A stretch of DNA of 64,000 bases, taken from contig NZ_FQUX01000002.1 in assembly GCF_900129275.1 (NCBI RefSeq), positions 251,795-315,794 on the forward strand, in the 5' to 3' direction. The position numbers were made by a program, and so were the translations under genes. Positions 44,448 through 53,815 of the stretch are shown in pieces. This DNA comes from Arenibacter palladensis. Its GTDB lineage: Bacteria > Bacteroidota > Bacteroidia > Flavobacteriales > Flavobacteriaceae. The notes under the pieces were generated by a model. That model did not search any database and was not told the DNA's origin. It saw nothing but the letters and a program-made list of their open reading frames with translations. Positions within the stretch are counted from its first letter, which is position 1. Each line of letters opens with the position of its first letter.

Positions 44448-44834
44448 ATGAAAAAAATGAGTATGTTATTAGTAGCAATGTTCTTGGTGATAGTATCTTG
44501 TAATAAAGATGATGACAATAACAAAGTTCCGGTAAAAAGTAGTGATAAAGAGATTACAGCCTTCAGCTTTTTAGCAGGTGATAATGATGGGTTATCAAAA
44601 GATATCAAAGCCTCAATTGACAGTAAAGCAAAAACCATTAAAGCGGAGTTACCTACTGGAACTACATTGACCAAACTGAAACCTACCATTACGGTATCAG
44701 AAGATGCCAACGTTAGCCCAAAAAGTAAAGTCATTACGGACTTTACCAAAGCCATTGTATATACCGTAACGGCTGAGGATGAAACCACCTCCAAATATAC
44801 AGTAACCATCACGGCAACTAAGAATAATGAATAA
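44448..44834 (+). CDS. Small lipoprotein with one DUF5018-like domain
   Basis: The 128-residue lipoprotein (lipobox VIVSC, mature start CNKDDDNN, the surface-export type) has a single about 85-residue beta-rich module: KEITAFSFLAGDNDGLSKDI at the start, LPTGTTLTKLKPTITVSEDA, then DFTKAIVYTVTAEDETTSKY. The same module occurs twice in each LRR lipoprotein at 46.6-51.5 kb, so this is a short family member without repeats. It could be a capping or competing partner, or a precursor of the duplicated genes. Followed by a terminator. Confidence 0.82.
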   Translation: MKKMSMLLVAMFLVIVSCNKDDDNNKVPVKSSDKEITAFSFLAGDNDGLSKDIKASIDSKAKTIKAELPTGTTLTKLKPTITVSEDANVSPKSKVITDFTKAIVYTVTAEDETTSKYTVTITATKNNE

Positions 44835-44896
44835 CAATAATTCAAATCAGTTAATTTGATTTGAGTAAATACAATTTAACACAGGACCAAGAGTTA

Positions 44897-44928
44897 GGCG
44901 CCGTATCAATAAACGGCGTTTAACTTTT
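44897..44928 (+). terminator. Rho-independent terminator
   Basis: CGCCGT and ACGGCG form a stem around a 7-8 nt loop, followed by TTTAACTTTTT, after the short DUF5018-like lipoprotein. Confidence 0.65.
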
Positions 44929-45086
44929 TATAAATCTTGATATACAAGTCTTAATGGCCCCTAATCCTGCTACAAAATATCTAAGTATGCAAAATATAAT
45001 CCGTTCGAGAATTTATTAAAAGCATATTGTGCCAGTATCAAAACATAGAAATTGGCATCCTTTTAACAGCTAATCACCTTGACACA

Positions 45087-45485
45087 ATGAAAGAAGCAAA
45101 AAGAAAGAAGAAAACTCATCCGAACATTAAACTTCTGCAAGAGTTAAACCTAAAGGACAGAACCTCTATGGAAAGAAAATTTTCAAAAAGTATAATCTGG
45201 CGTTTTTTCAATCCAGTAATTCCCGAAATATCTGGTGATTACAAAGGCATAGACGGAATATTAAAACTATTCCAAAAATTGGAGATAATATCCTTTGGGT
45301 CTTTTAAATATGAATCAAAAAAACATATTCCAATAGGGGATGAGTTGATTATCTCGCATGTAAACAGTAAACTGCAGATTAATGGCACTCATGTTGGATT
45401 CGACACCGTACTGGTCTGTCGAATAATCAATAATAAAATAACTGAAATATGGAATATACCATCTGTGTATGATAATAATAGTTAA
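45087..45485 (+). CDS. NTF2-like / SnoaL-like protein
   Basis: The 132-residue product has an NTF2-like pattern: KFSKSIIWRFFNPVIPEISG then DYKGIDGILKLFQKLEIISF, and finally VLVCRIINNKITEIWNIPSV, the family's last strands. The ATG at 45087 is preferred over a GTG at 45027. It has no obvious partner: a terminator lies upstream and a 388-bp gap follows. Confidence 0.65.
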   Translation: MKEAKRKKKTHPNIKLLQELNLKDRTSMERKFSKSIIWRFFNPVIPEISGDYKGIDGILKLFQKLEIISFGSFKYESKKHIPIGDELIISHVNSKLQINGTHVGFDTVLVCRIINNKITEIWNIPSVYDNNS

Positions 45486-45873
45486 TTCCACAAATCTAAA
45501 GTCTATAAACCCAATTTATCAATTCCCAGAACGCATATTTAACTATTAAGCAATTATGTTGACGATTAAACACTACCATATTAGTAAATACTACATGTAA
45601 TCTAAGGCGGGTTACTTAATAAATAATGACCTAATTTATAAAATGGAGTTCTTACTGAAGAAAAGCTCAACTGTGGTGATGGATATTGGTGTCTTCAAAA
45701 ATCTAAGCAAAAACTGTATCAATATACCAGGTTTTAAGAATCAACACCATAAATACCTAGAATTTATCAACACAAAAACACAATAAAAAATTTAACAAGG
45801 TAACTGTATAAGGGTTCGCTGAAACTTAGGTGAACCATGAAGCATAATCCGTTGGCTACAATGCTTTACTTAG
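45486..45873. other. Intergenic, no supported gene
   Basis: A 47-codon ATG-started frame (45643-45786, starting MEFLLKKSSTVVMDIGVF) is present but I do not recognise it and it has no clear promoter. The rest shows nothing. Confidence 0.35.
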
Positions 45874-46559
45874 TTGTATTTTGCTGATGTTAACCACAGA
45901 TCTGAATATATTGATGTTCTAAGCCTGGTGTTTACAAATAGTTTTAGGAACAGTTTGATTTTTATACCAATGCAGCACCATAGTATAGACTTGACAATCC
46001 TTTCGGACGTGTTGCAGAGAACATATAATTCATTGAGCAGGCTCTACGTGCAGATAATTATCGATCGGGAAGACTTCTAAAAACCATTCACAAGCTAAGT
46101 AACAGGCCTGAATATCTAAATACTTGCCCATACTAGATAAGCATTGAAATGTTGAATACGGTTTATATGGATCAACGGAAGGGATACGATATAGCTGCCC
46201 GATTTGGGGTAAAAAAATATTCGACTCGAATGGAAACATTAAAGAGGTTACTTATTGCAAATGACTATATAAACGATAATCTAACGCATTCCATATCACT
46301 GGAGGAAATTAGCCGGGTATCGGCTCTTTCTAGATTTCATCTCTATTCATCCTTTAAAAAGTTATACGGCCAAACCCCTCACCAATATATAAATAGATTA
46401 AAAATGGCTAAAGCCAGAAATTACATTATGACAGGGGAATATACAATAAATGAGATAGCCGACCTATTCGGTTATAATGATGCCTCTGTATTTGGGATAA
46501 TATTCAAAAAAATATATGGCCGAAGTCCTTCTAACTATTTTGATGGAAATCTAAATTGA
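45874..46559 (+). pseudogene. AraC-family regulator, decayed; HTH end still open
   Basis: The open part at 46149-46559 (136 codons) encodes a complete AraC double HTH: ISLEEISRVSALSRFHLYSS, FKKLYGQTPHQYINRLKMAK and INEIADLFGYNDASVFGIIF. Family members with this HTH are about 270-300 residues. Upstream in the same frame, protein-like sequence (EQALRADNYRSGRLLKTIHK) is broken by TAG at about 46134 and TAA near 46027, and another 68-codon stretch (45874-46080) is in a different frame. The N-terminal sensing half is thus interrupted. The HTH piece could still be made as a short protein. Confidence 0.55.
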
Positions 46560-46662
46560 CAATTCCATTGGCCCTTACAAAAAAAAGAATTCACTTTTTG
46601 ACGAAAGTGTATGGCTACCCCATTCTACTTTTGTTGTCAATTTTTAAGAATTCAATTATCAT

Positions 46663-48051
46663 ATGAGAAAAATTAGTACATACTTTTTGACCTTATTATT
46701 ATTTGCTGCCTGCAACAAAACAGATGACAAGCATAATGACGGCCAAATAAAAAAAAGTAAGGCAAAGGCCATTACTTCCTTTAAATTCACTGCTAACGAT
46801 AATGATACATTAACTGAAGATATTAAAGCAGTAATAGACGAAGAAGAAAAAATGATAACAGCCGAGGCGCCTTCGGGCACAGACGTCAAGGCCCTGAAAC
46901 CCAGCATGACCCTATCGGAAGGTGCAAAGGTATCCCCAAGAAACAAGGAAGCAAAAGATTTTAGCCAAGCTGTTGTCTATGCGGTCACCGCAGAAGACGG
47001 CACGGAAGTAGAATACACCGTGACCGTCACGATTCGAAAGTCCAATGCCAAGGAGATCACGTCCTTTGTGTTCCTGGCAGCTGATAACGAAGCCATTTCA
47101 GAAGATGTAAAGGCTGAAATCGATGAAGAGCAGAAGACAGTGACCGCAGAGATGCCTTTTGGTACGAACGTTACCGCGCTTAAGCCCAATATTGAATTAG
47201 CTACAGGTGCCACGGTTTCCCCAGATAATGGATCGGTGAAAGACTTTAGTGGGGCGGTGGAGTATACCGTTGCAGCTGAGGATAGTAGCACAACAATTTA
47301 TACGGTTTCGGTCAATGTTGCATTAAGTGATAGGCAGGTATTGGTTGAACTGTACAAGGCCAACCCTGATAATACCCTTGATTGGGACCTTGAATATGAA
47401 GATATCTCATCTTGGGAAGGCGTTACCGTTGAGAATGATAGGGTAATTGAACTATTATTGAATGGAAAAGAACTCGATGGAGCAAACTTAAATGTTTTGC
47501 CAGCATCGTTAGGATACCTTCAGAACTTAGAGGTTTTAAATGTTGAAGGTAATTCATTGGTATCAATACCAAAGGAGATAGGTGATATAACAAACCTAAA
47601 GAGTCTTGATGTTTCAAGCAACTCCTTGACGGCTATCCCTACCGAAATTGGAAACTTGATAAACCTTACAACGATGTACTTTACCGATAACCGCTTAACT
47701 GCCATCCCTAAAGAAATAGGTAACCTAAAGAATCTTGAACAGCTCTATTTATCTAAGAATTCGTTAACCTCAATTCCCTCTGAAATTGGGAATCTGAGCA
47801 AAATGCTGGAACTAATATTATCAGAAAATGAGCTTAGTGCAATTCCAGATGAAATAGGTAATCTGATTAATATGAGCACTTTGTGGTTAAATGACAATTC
47901 TTTAACCACATTGCCGGCATCTATTGCAAACAATACCAATTTAGGGTGGTTGCAAATACAAAACAACCAGATTACCATAATCCCAAAATCTATCTGTGCA
48001 ATGGATATTGCCTCTTTCACTAAAGATGCTACCGCAGAGTGCGAACAGTAG
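46663..48051 (+). CDS. LRR surface lipoprotein A (two DUF5018-like modules, about 8 repeats)
   Basis: The 462-residue lipoprotein (lipobox FAAC, mature CNKTDD) has two DUF5018-like modules (about 28-125 and 126-220; YAVTAEDGTEVEYTVTVTI and YTVAAEDSSTTIYTVSVNV), then a cap LVELYKANPDNTLDWDLEYE with SSWEGVTV that resembles the plant LRRNT_2 cap, then about eight 23-residue LRRs (NLKSLDVSSNSLTAIPTEIG). The end ICAMDIASFTKDATAECEQ carries two Cys that may close the solenoid. First of three tandem paralogs. Such proteins bind other proteins or glycans at the cell surface; ligand unknown. Confidence 0.9.
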   Translation: MRKISTYFLTLLLFAACNKTDDKHNDGQIKKSKAKAITSFKFTANDNDTLTEDIKAVIDEEEKMITAEAPSGTDVKALKPSMTLSEGAKVSPRNKEAKDFSQAVVYAVTAEDGTEVEYTVTVTIRKSNAKEITSFVFLAADNEAISEDVKAEIDEEQKTVTAEMPFGTNVTALKPNIELATGATVSPDNGSVKDFSGAVEYTVAAEDSSTTIYTVSVNVALSDRQVLVELYKANPDNTLDWDLEYEDISSWEGVTVENDRVIELLLNGKELDGANLNVLPASLGYLQNLEVLNVEGNSLVSIPKEIGDITNLKSLDVSSNSLTAIPTEIGNLINLTTMYFTDNRLTAIPKEIGNLKNLEQLYLSKNSLTSIPSEIGNLSKMLELILSENELSAIPDEIGNLINMSTLWLNDNSLTTLPASIANNTNLGWLQIQNNQITIIPKSICAMDIASFTKDATAECEQ

Positions 48052-48084
48052 TACCCATTCAAAAAATTAAAAAATATCCCTACA

Positions 48085-49665
48085 ATGAAAAAGATAAGCG
48101 CTTTATTCTTGAGCCTATTATTTTTGCTCGCTGCCTGCAGCAAAGACGACGACAATAACAACACTAAAAAAAGTGATGCGAAAGCCATCACAGGCTTTAC
48201 GTTTGTAGCAGCGGATAATGATGCTCTGACTGAAGACGTCAAGGCCGAAATTGACGAAGACGAAAAAACGATAACAGCCAATGTACCTTCGGACACTGAC
48301 GTCAAGGCCCTGAAGCCCACTGTCACGGTTTCGGAGAAAGCAACAGTCTCACCTGAGAACATAGTAGCAAAAGACTTTTCCGAAACTGTGGAATATACCG
48401 TTACCGCAGAGGATGGCAGTGAGGCCAAGTATGCCGTTACCGTTGCGGTGGCAAAGTCAGATGCTAAGCAGATTATGACTTTTTCTTTTTTGGCAAAAGA
48501 CAACGATAGCTTATCGGAAGATATCGAGGGCGAGATTGGTGAAAGCAATCTGACGGTAAAGGTAGAGGTTCCTTTTGGTACAAAAACCTCTAAATTAGTA
48601 CCAACGATTGTTACATCTTTAGGGTCCACGGTTTCCCCGGATAATGGAGCCGTGAAAGACTTTAGCGAGATGATAGACTATGTGGTAACGGCCGAAGATG
48701 GCAGTATAAACACATATACTGTTTCCGTGGTTACAAAAGGGCCTACGAATAGAGAGGTATTGATTGAACTCTACAATGTCAACCCCGACAATTCCCTTGA
48801 TTGGGATCTTGACGATGAGAATATGTCTAACTGGGAAGGGGTTTATTCAACTGACAATATTGAGGTTGATAGCTTGATTTTCTTTGAAAAGAATTTGACA
48901 GCTTTAAACCCCGTAATCGGAAAGCTTTCCAATCTTTTGAAGCTGAATTTAGATGGCAATGACATAACCGAGCTGCCAAATGAAATAGGTGAGCTATCAA
49001 AACTAAAAGAACTATCAATTTCCGAAAATCAAATCAAGGACATACCAAGTACACTATGGAAGTTGACACAGCTTGAATCCCTATCTATGGGTGATAACTT
49101 CCTAACCGTAGTTGATGCGGATATTGGAAAGCTAGAAAATTTAAAATCTTTGTTGCTTTCAGGCAATCAATTTACCAACCTGCCAGATGAGATAGGAAAT
49201 CTTTTAAACCTTAAATTCTTGTCCATTTTCAACGGTAAACTAGAGAATGTACCTAGTACCATTGGTAATTTAAACAAGTTAGAAGTTCTTTATCTAACAG
49301 GAAACCAACTGGTCAATATTCCTTCTGAAATAGGTAAGCTTACCAGCCTAACTACGCTATTCGTTGAACGCAACAAGTTGAACAGTCTACCTGTTGAGAT
49401 TGAAAACTTACAAAACCTAGGAGATTTGCGATTGGGAGGCAACCTATTCACCAGTTTGCCAACTGAAATCGGCTCGCTCACAAACCTTCAAATCATATTG
49501 GCCAATAAAAATCTGTTGACCACAGTCCCTGCTTCTATTGGGAATCTTACCAAACTAAGAACATTATTGCTACAAGAGAATCAGCTTACGCTCATACCCA
49601 AGGAGATCTGTGATTTGAACATACCGAATTTTAGAATAGACACTACCGCCGAGTGCGAACAATAG
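48085..49665 (+). CDS. LRR surface lipoprotein B (two DUF5018-like modules, about 11 repeats)
   Basis: The 526-residue lipoprotein (lipobox LLAAC, mature CSKDDDNN) repeats the architecture of its neighbour: two DUF5018-like modules, cap LIELYNVNPDNSLDWDLDDE with NWEGV, about 11 LRRs such as KLEVLYLTGNQLVNIPSEIG, and the C-terminal pair in ICDLNIPNFRIDTTAECEQ. The 33-bp spacer before its ATG closely resembles the 34-bp spacer before gene C, so the unit was tandemly duplicated. Co-transcription of A, B and C is likely. Confidence 0.92.
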   Translation: MKKISALFLSLLFLLAACSKDDDNNNTKKSDAKAITGFTFVAADNDALTEDVKAEIDEDEKTITANVPSDTDVKALKPTVTVSEKATVSPENIVAKDFSETVEYTVTAEDGSEAKYAVTVAVAKSDAKQIMTFSFLAKDNDSLSEDIEGEIGESNLTVKVEVPFGTKTSKLVPTIVTSLGSTVSPDNGAVKDFSEMIDYVVTAEDGSINTYTVSVVTKGPTNREVLIELYNVNPDNSLDWDLDDENMSNWEGVYSTDNIEVDSLIFFEKNLTALNPVIGKLSNLLKLNLDGNDITELPNEIGELSKLKELSISENQIKDIPSTLWKLTQLESLSMGDNFLTVVDADIGKLENLKSLLLSGNQFTNLPDEIGNLLNLKFLSIFNGKLENVPSTIGNLNKLEVLYLTGNQLVNIPSEIGKLTSLTTLFVERNKLNSLPVEIENLQNLGDLRLGGNLFTSLPTEIGSLTNLQIILANKNLLTTVPASIGNLTKLRTLLLQENQLTLIPKEICDLNIPNFRIDTTAECEQ

Positions 49666-49699
49666 CACCCATTCAAAAAACCAAAAAAATATTCCTACA

Positions 49700-51481
49700 A
49701 TGAAAAAGATAAAAATTCTATTTTTAAGCCTATTTGTGCTCGCTGGGTGCAGCAAAGATGATGATGACAACGGTACTGCAAAGAGCAGTGCAAAGGCCAT
49801 TACCGCCTTTGTGTTTACAGCTGCTGAAAATGATGCGCTTTCCGCTGATGTGAAAGCAGCCATAGATGAAGAAAAAAAAACGATTGCCGCAGAGTTCCCT
49901 AGCAGTACGGAGGTGACTGCCCTGAAACCCAGCATCACCCTATCGGAGGATGCAAAGGTCTCACCTGACAACAAAGCGGCAAAAGATTTTAGCCAAGCTG
50001 TTGCCTATACGGTTACCGCAGAGGACGGTACGGACGTAAAGTACACCGTTACCGTTACCGTTAGTGAATCGGACGCTAAAGCGATCACATCATTTCAGTT
50101 TTTACAAGAGGACAACGACGGTCTTTCAGAAAACATTGAGGCAGACATAGATGAAGCCGAAAAGACCGTTTTGGCCCGTGTCCCGTTCGGTACGGACGTT
50201 ACCGCACTAAAACCTGTTATCGGGATTTCGGCAAGGGCGAGCATTGACCAAGAAGTAAAGGAAGCGGTTGATTTTAGCCAAGCCGTAACCTATACGGTCA
50301 CGGCCGAGGACGGAACCAAAACAAGCTATACGGTTATAGTGGAAGTGTTAAAAAGCGACAAGCAAGTGCTGATCGACATTTTCAACGCCAACCCGGATAG
50401 TCGTCTTAATTGGACCCTGGATGGCGATATTGCCAACTGGGAAGGGATCACGGTTGAAAATGGAAGGATTGTGAAGATTTCCATAGCCTCTAAAAATATA
50501 ATGGTATTGCCGTCTTCAATTGGGGACCTGACCCAGCTACGATCCCTAAGCTTTGATACTACTAACTTAACCACTTTGCCCGCTGAAATAGGCAAACTGC
50601 AAAGTTTGGAGTCTCTTAATCTTGGATGGAATGAATTTGAGGAAATTCCTGAAGAAATTGGGCAGTTGACCAATTTAAAAGAGCTTTATCTTGAATTTAA
50701 TCCAGAACTCCAAGAACTACCCTCTTCCTTGGGAAATCTTATCAACCTGGAGACATTGACAGCTTATGAAACTGGACAAAAGGTGATGCCCAGTTGGATC
50801 GTTAATTTGGAAAACTTGGAATATTTAGATCTTAGTAAAAACACCATTGGGGTAATACCCAGTTGGGTTGGTAGTTTGAAAAAGTTGGATACGTTATATC
50901 TTGGGGATAATAAAATTAAAGTCTTACCTCCTGAAATAGGTAACCTTTCGGCACTTAGGGAATTAAGTTTATCTGAAAATGAATTAAAAGACCTCCCTCA
51001 GGAATTTGGTAACTTAACGAGTCTTTCTAGCCTGTATTTAGGTGAAAATTTATTTACTGAAATTCCTTCAGCTATTACCAAATTAAATACCCTTACGGAT
51101 CTATCGCTTTATGACAACAAGATCGCTACACTATCCCTTGACTTTTTCAGTCTTACGAACCTTGATTATTTGAATTTGAGTGGAAACGCCCTGACAAGAT
51201 TACCCGAAGAATTGGGCCAATTGTCCGAATTAGAGGTTCTTACTTTAAATGATAATAAATTGCCATCTGTTCCTGATGAAATAGGGGACCTTTCGGCGCT
51301 GAAGACCCTTTACCTGAACAATAACCAGCTAACCTATATTCCTGTCCGAATTGCCAATCTTACCCAATTGGAATACCTCTACATTCAGAACAATGATATA
51401 AGCTTAATATATGGGCCTATCTGTGATTTGAATTTAAAAGTGTTTCATAGGGACGATACCGTACAATGTAATTATGAATGA
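49700..51481 (+). CDS. LRR surface lipoprotein C (two DUF5018-like modules, about 14 repeats)
   Basis: The 593-residue lipoprotein (lipobox VLAGC, mature CSKDDDDN) has two DUF5018-like modules (YTVTAEDGTDVKYTVTVTV; YTVTAEDGTKTSYTVIVEV), cap LIDIFNANPDSRLNWTLDGD with NWEGITV, and about 14 LRRs (ALRELSLSENELKDLPQEFG). The end ICDLNLKVFHRDDTVQCNYE keeps both Cys. One LRR is a residue longer (NLKELYLEFNPELQELPSSL). It is the longest of the set; repeat number rises by about three from each gene to the next. Confidence 0.92.
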   Translation: MKKIKILFLSLFVLAGCSKDDDDNGTAKSSAKAITAFVFTAAENDALSADVKAAIDEEKKTIAAEFPSSTEVTALKPSITLSEDAKVSPDNKAAKDFSQAVAYTVTAEDGTDVKYTVTVTVSESDAKAITSFQFLQEDNDGLSENIEADIDEAEKTVLARVPFGTDVTALKPVIGISARASIDQEVKEAVDFSQAVTYTVTAEDGTKTSYTVIVEVLKSDKQVLIDIFNANPDSRLNWTLDGDIANWEGITVENGRIVKISIASKNIMVLPSSIGDLTQLRSLSFDTTNLTTLPAEIGKLQSLESLNLGWNEFEEIPEEIGQLTNLKELYLEFNPELQELPSSLGNLINLETLTAYETGQKVMPSWIVNLENLEYLDLSKNTIGVIPSWVGSLKKLDTLYLGDNKIKVLPPEIGNLSALRELSLSENELKDLPQEFGNLTSLSSLYLGENLFTEIPSAITKLNTLTDLSLYDNKIATLSLDFFSLTNLDYLNLSGNALTRLPEELGQLSELEVLTLNDNKLPSVPDEIGDLSALKTLYLNNNQLTYIPVRIANLTQLEYLYIQNNDISLIYGPICDLNLKVFHRDDTVQCNYE

Positions 51482-51560
51482 AAGACTTTAAGATGGTATT
51501 GGCGGATTTCAGTATTGTTGATACCGCAAAGTATAATAATCTGTAAAATTCAAATTTGAG

Positions 51561-51968
51561 ATGAATAGAAAACTAAAGCTTTGCTGGGCATTGTTATCGG
51601 TTGGGCTGATAGGCTGCGATGTGGATGTGGACCTGGATTCCAAACCGGACTCAAAAGGAGAAATCACTATAAAGGCTTTTGGCGATAATGAAGATGGAAG
51701 CGTCAATTTGGGCGGGGAGTTTACGATAGAGGTCATAGGGACGGATTCGGACGGTGCAGAACACTTAACTGTGGACATTCCAACTTTGAATATAACATTT
51801 CAAAACTATGGTGGCCCAAAGGCTGATCAAGTGAAGGTCGACCATAGTTTCTTGGTGACCGAAATAGACAGAACGAGAGAAAGCATCATCAAAGTAACCC
51901 TTGAAGATAATGATGGGAATATTTACAGAAAAGGGTATCGATTTCAAATCAATCAAAATCAAAATTAA
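51561..51968 (+). CDS. Small lipoprotein of unknown function
   Basis: The 135-residue lipoprotein has lipobox GLIGC and an Asp-rich mature start (CDVDVDLDSKPDSKG). The rest is a single beta-rich domain (GGEFTIEVIGTDSDGAEHLT; IIKVTLEDNDGNIYRKGYRF) that resembles Ig/PKD-like folds. Not recognised as a named family. It lies 79 bp after LRR gene C and 10 bp before the next secreted protein, so it probably belongs to one transcript with them. Confidence 0.7.
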   Translation: MNRKLKLCWALLSVGLIGCDVDVDLDSKPDSKGEITIKAFGDNEDGSVNLGGEFTIEVIGTDSDGAEHLTVDIPTLNITFQNYGGPKADQVKVDHSFLVTEIDRTRESIIKVTLEDNDGNIYRKGYRFQINQNQN

Positions 51969-51978
51969 AAATAATAAT

Positions 51979-53046
51979 ATGAGAAATCAAAAAGTAAAGC
52001 TAGCTATAGCCATTGGGGCGTTAGTATTTAGTAGTACAAATTTTTACGGGCAACGTTTCCATAAAGGGAAGAAAACCTATCAATACACGAAAGATGGGGT
52101 CAATTATATTTCCGCCTCGTGGCGAGAAACCTTGCCAGAGCAGGAAATAACCAGTGAAATGCACGGAAACAGTGTTGGAAAAATTGTTTTTTCCAATGAA
52201 AAGATTCCGTTTAAAAATGAGGATGCCTCAAAAATAAAAACACGTTTGAACGTTAGTGACAACATTTATGGTAGAATGTACTTGATCTGCTCCATACCCA
52301 ATGATACCCTTTACTCCAATTCTTCAAGGGACGGTGACAATAGAGAGGGATTGCAACTATTGACCAAGAAGAAAAAAGTATGGGTGACGCGCGGACATGA
52401 TTATTATAGAGATGCCAGAGCTTCGTATAGGTTGTTTATCAATGGGGAGTTGTCGAGTTGGGCCATACAAAATGTAGAGTTCACCGAAGAATCGTTACAC
52501 CATACAACGCGACAAGTCTGGTTGGCTCCCAAACCGGAGGATGAGCCAGTGTCCCGGTATTGGTTGCAAGAATTGGATAAACTACCTGAGGGTGAGCACC
52601 ATGTTCGAATAGAGTACATTCCTGGCAATAGTAACGAACATATTATAAGACCCTTGGCCGCGGGCGAATTTACCTTAGTGAAAAGCGGAAATGCAACGGT
52701 ATCTACAGGCATTAAGTATGCGGATCTTGATGAAGCCCGTAATGACCCCCAATTGGCCAAAGAAGTGATAAAGGTAATGGCCAAGGTTTATAAGGACAAA
52801 GGTTGGGATGGAACCCTGACAAAAGTTAAATTTAATACGGACTGGGAATCTTTTTGGTCTACCGCTTACGGTAAAACCTCCAGAGTGCGTGAAATTAGGT
52901 TTTATGCATATACAACACATCAAAGTGGTAAATGCATGGTTGAAGAGTTTACGGTAGGTCAGGCCTATAATGGAGGTGAATTTTCCGGACCGTTATTTTA
53001 CAGAAGGGTAATACCAGGTAGTAAACAAAGAATTGATTGCGAGTAA
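51979..53046 (+). CDS. Secreted protein of unknown function
   Basis: The 355-residue protein has a signal peptide (about 1-25, ending FYGQ). The C-terminal half contains LDEARNDPQLAKEVIKVMAK, KGWDGTLTKVKFNTDWESFW and FTVGQAYNGGEFSGPLFYRR ending RIDCE, a pattern I have seen in uncharacterised exported Bacteroidota proteins. No catalytic motif is evident. The ATG at 51979 is preferred to one at 51901, which overlaps the upstream gene and lacks a signal peptide. It is followed 21 bp later by the tethered AraC-type regulator. Confidence 0.7.
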   Translation: MRNQKVKLAIAIGALVFSSTNFYGQRFHKGKKTYQYTKDGVNYISASWRETLPEQEITSEMHGNSVGKIVFSNEKIPFKNEDASKIKTRLNVSDNIYGRMYLICSIPNDTLYSNSSRDGDNREGLQLLTKKKKVWVTRGHDYYRDARASYRLFINGELSSWAIQNVEFTEESLHHTTRQVWLAPKPEDEPVSRYWLQELDKLPEGEHHVRIEYIPGNSNEHIIRPLAAGEFTLVKSGNATVSTGIKYADLDEARNDPQLAKEVIKVMAKVYKDKGWDGTLTKVKFNTDWESFWSTAYGKTSRVREIRFYAYTTHQSGKCMVEEFTVGQAYNGGEFSGPLFYRRVIPGSKQRIDCE

Positions 53047-53067
53047 TCTTAAGAAACAAAAATAGCT

Positions 53068-53670
53068 ATGAAAAAAGTTTATTTAGGCCAACTGCAAGAA
53101 ATAATCTCAGAATTGGTTGAGAATGAACCTTTGTTTCTGATAATAATGGTACAGTTGTTATTGGTTCAAATAGTCGCTGTATTTTTTTTGATTAAAAACA
53201 ATCCTCGGGTGAAAAGTGACTATGCCCAACTCAAGTCCCGCGTAGTTGCCAACATTGAACAAAACAAGATAACAAAGAAGTATAGTAATTCTGGACTTAG
53301 CGTTGAATTGGCAAAAGAATTGAAAACAAAGCTTCAATATTTAATGGACAGTGAAAAAACCTATTTAAACCCCGGGTTGAAACTGACTGATTTAGCTTCT
53401 AAAATTGGTATCTCGGCGCATATGACTTCCCAGTTGATTAATCAAGAATTTGGTGAAGACTTTAATAGTTATATAAATAGCTACAGGATAAAGGAAGTGA
53501 TTTCCATTTTTAGAAAGGGGAAGTACGGCAGTATAAGTGAAGTGTTTTTTTATGTAGGATTCAATAATAAAACTACGTTTAATAGAGCGTTCAAAAAATA
53601 TACAAAAAAGACTCCTTCAGAATTCATTGAAAGCCTGAACAGTAATGATAGCATATTATGGAAAATTTGA
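53068..53670 (+). CDS. Membrane-tethered AraC-type regulator
   Basis: The 200-residue protein has a single membrane helix (about 19-42; FLIIMVQLLLVQIVAVFFLI) and a C-terminal AraC HTH domain (LKLTDLASKIGISAHMTSQL; GSISEVFFYVGFNNKTTFNR then AFKKYTKKTPSEFI). The N-terminal 18 residues are outside or short-cytosolic, so there is no large sensor; it may sense the membrane or a partner. It follows the secreted protein by 21 bp, and SusC/SusD start 475 bp later, so it may control them or the LRR genes. Confidence 0.88.
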   Translation: MKKVYLGQLQEIISELVENEPLFLIIMVQLLLVQIVAVFFLIKNNPRVKSDYAQLKSRVVANIEQNKITKKYSNSGLSVELAKELKTKLQYLMDSEKTYLNPGLKLTDLASKIGISAHMTSQLINQEFGEDFNSYINSYRIKEVISIFRKGKYGSISEVFFYVGFNNKTTFNRAFKKYTKKTPSEFIESLNSNDSILWKI

Positions 53671-53705
53671 AATAAGCGTTTGTTGGTTATTTGGTTATGG
53701 TTGGT

Positions 53706-53735
53706 GACCACCTGGTTTTGTGATCGGGTGGTCAT
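53706..53735 (+). terminator. Hairpin, probable terminator
   Basis: GACCACC and GGGTGGTC form a 7-8 bp stem around a 13-nt loop, 35 bp after the tethered-AraC stop codon. The downstream T-run is weak (ATTTAGTTTC), so termination is likely but not certain. Confidence 0.5.
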
Positions 53736-53815
53736 TTAGTTTCATTGACAAATTAAAAGATAGGGAGAGGACTGATTTACTAATTAACTGGATGTTTATA
53801 TCGGTCGCGTCCTAA

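Noticed and set aside
47745-48629. 294-codon minus-strand frame spanning two LRR genes
   Set aside because: It is opposite to the third positions of the repeat-rich plus-strand genes and crosses their intergenic spacer; repeats commonly leave long antisense frames.
46663-51481. Regular repeats considered as a CRISPR array
   Set aside because: The 69-nt periodicity is that of in-frame leucine-rich repeats with diverged DNA sequence, not identical repeats with unique spacers.
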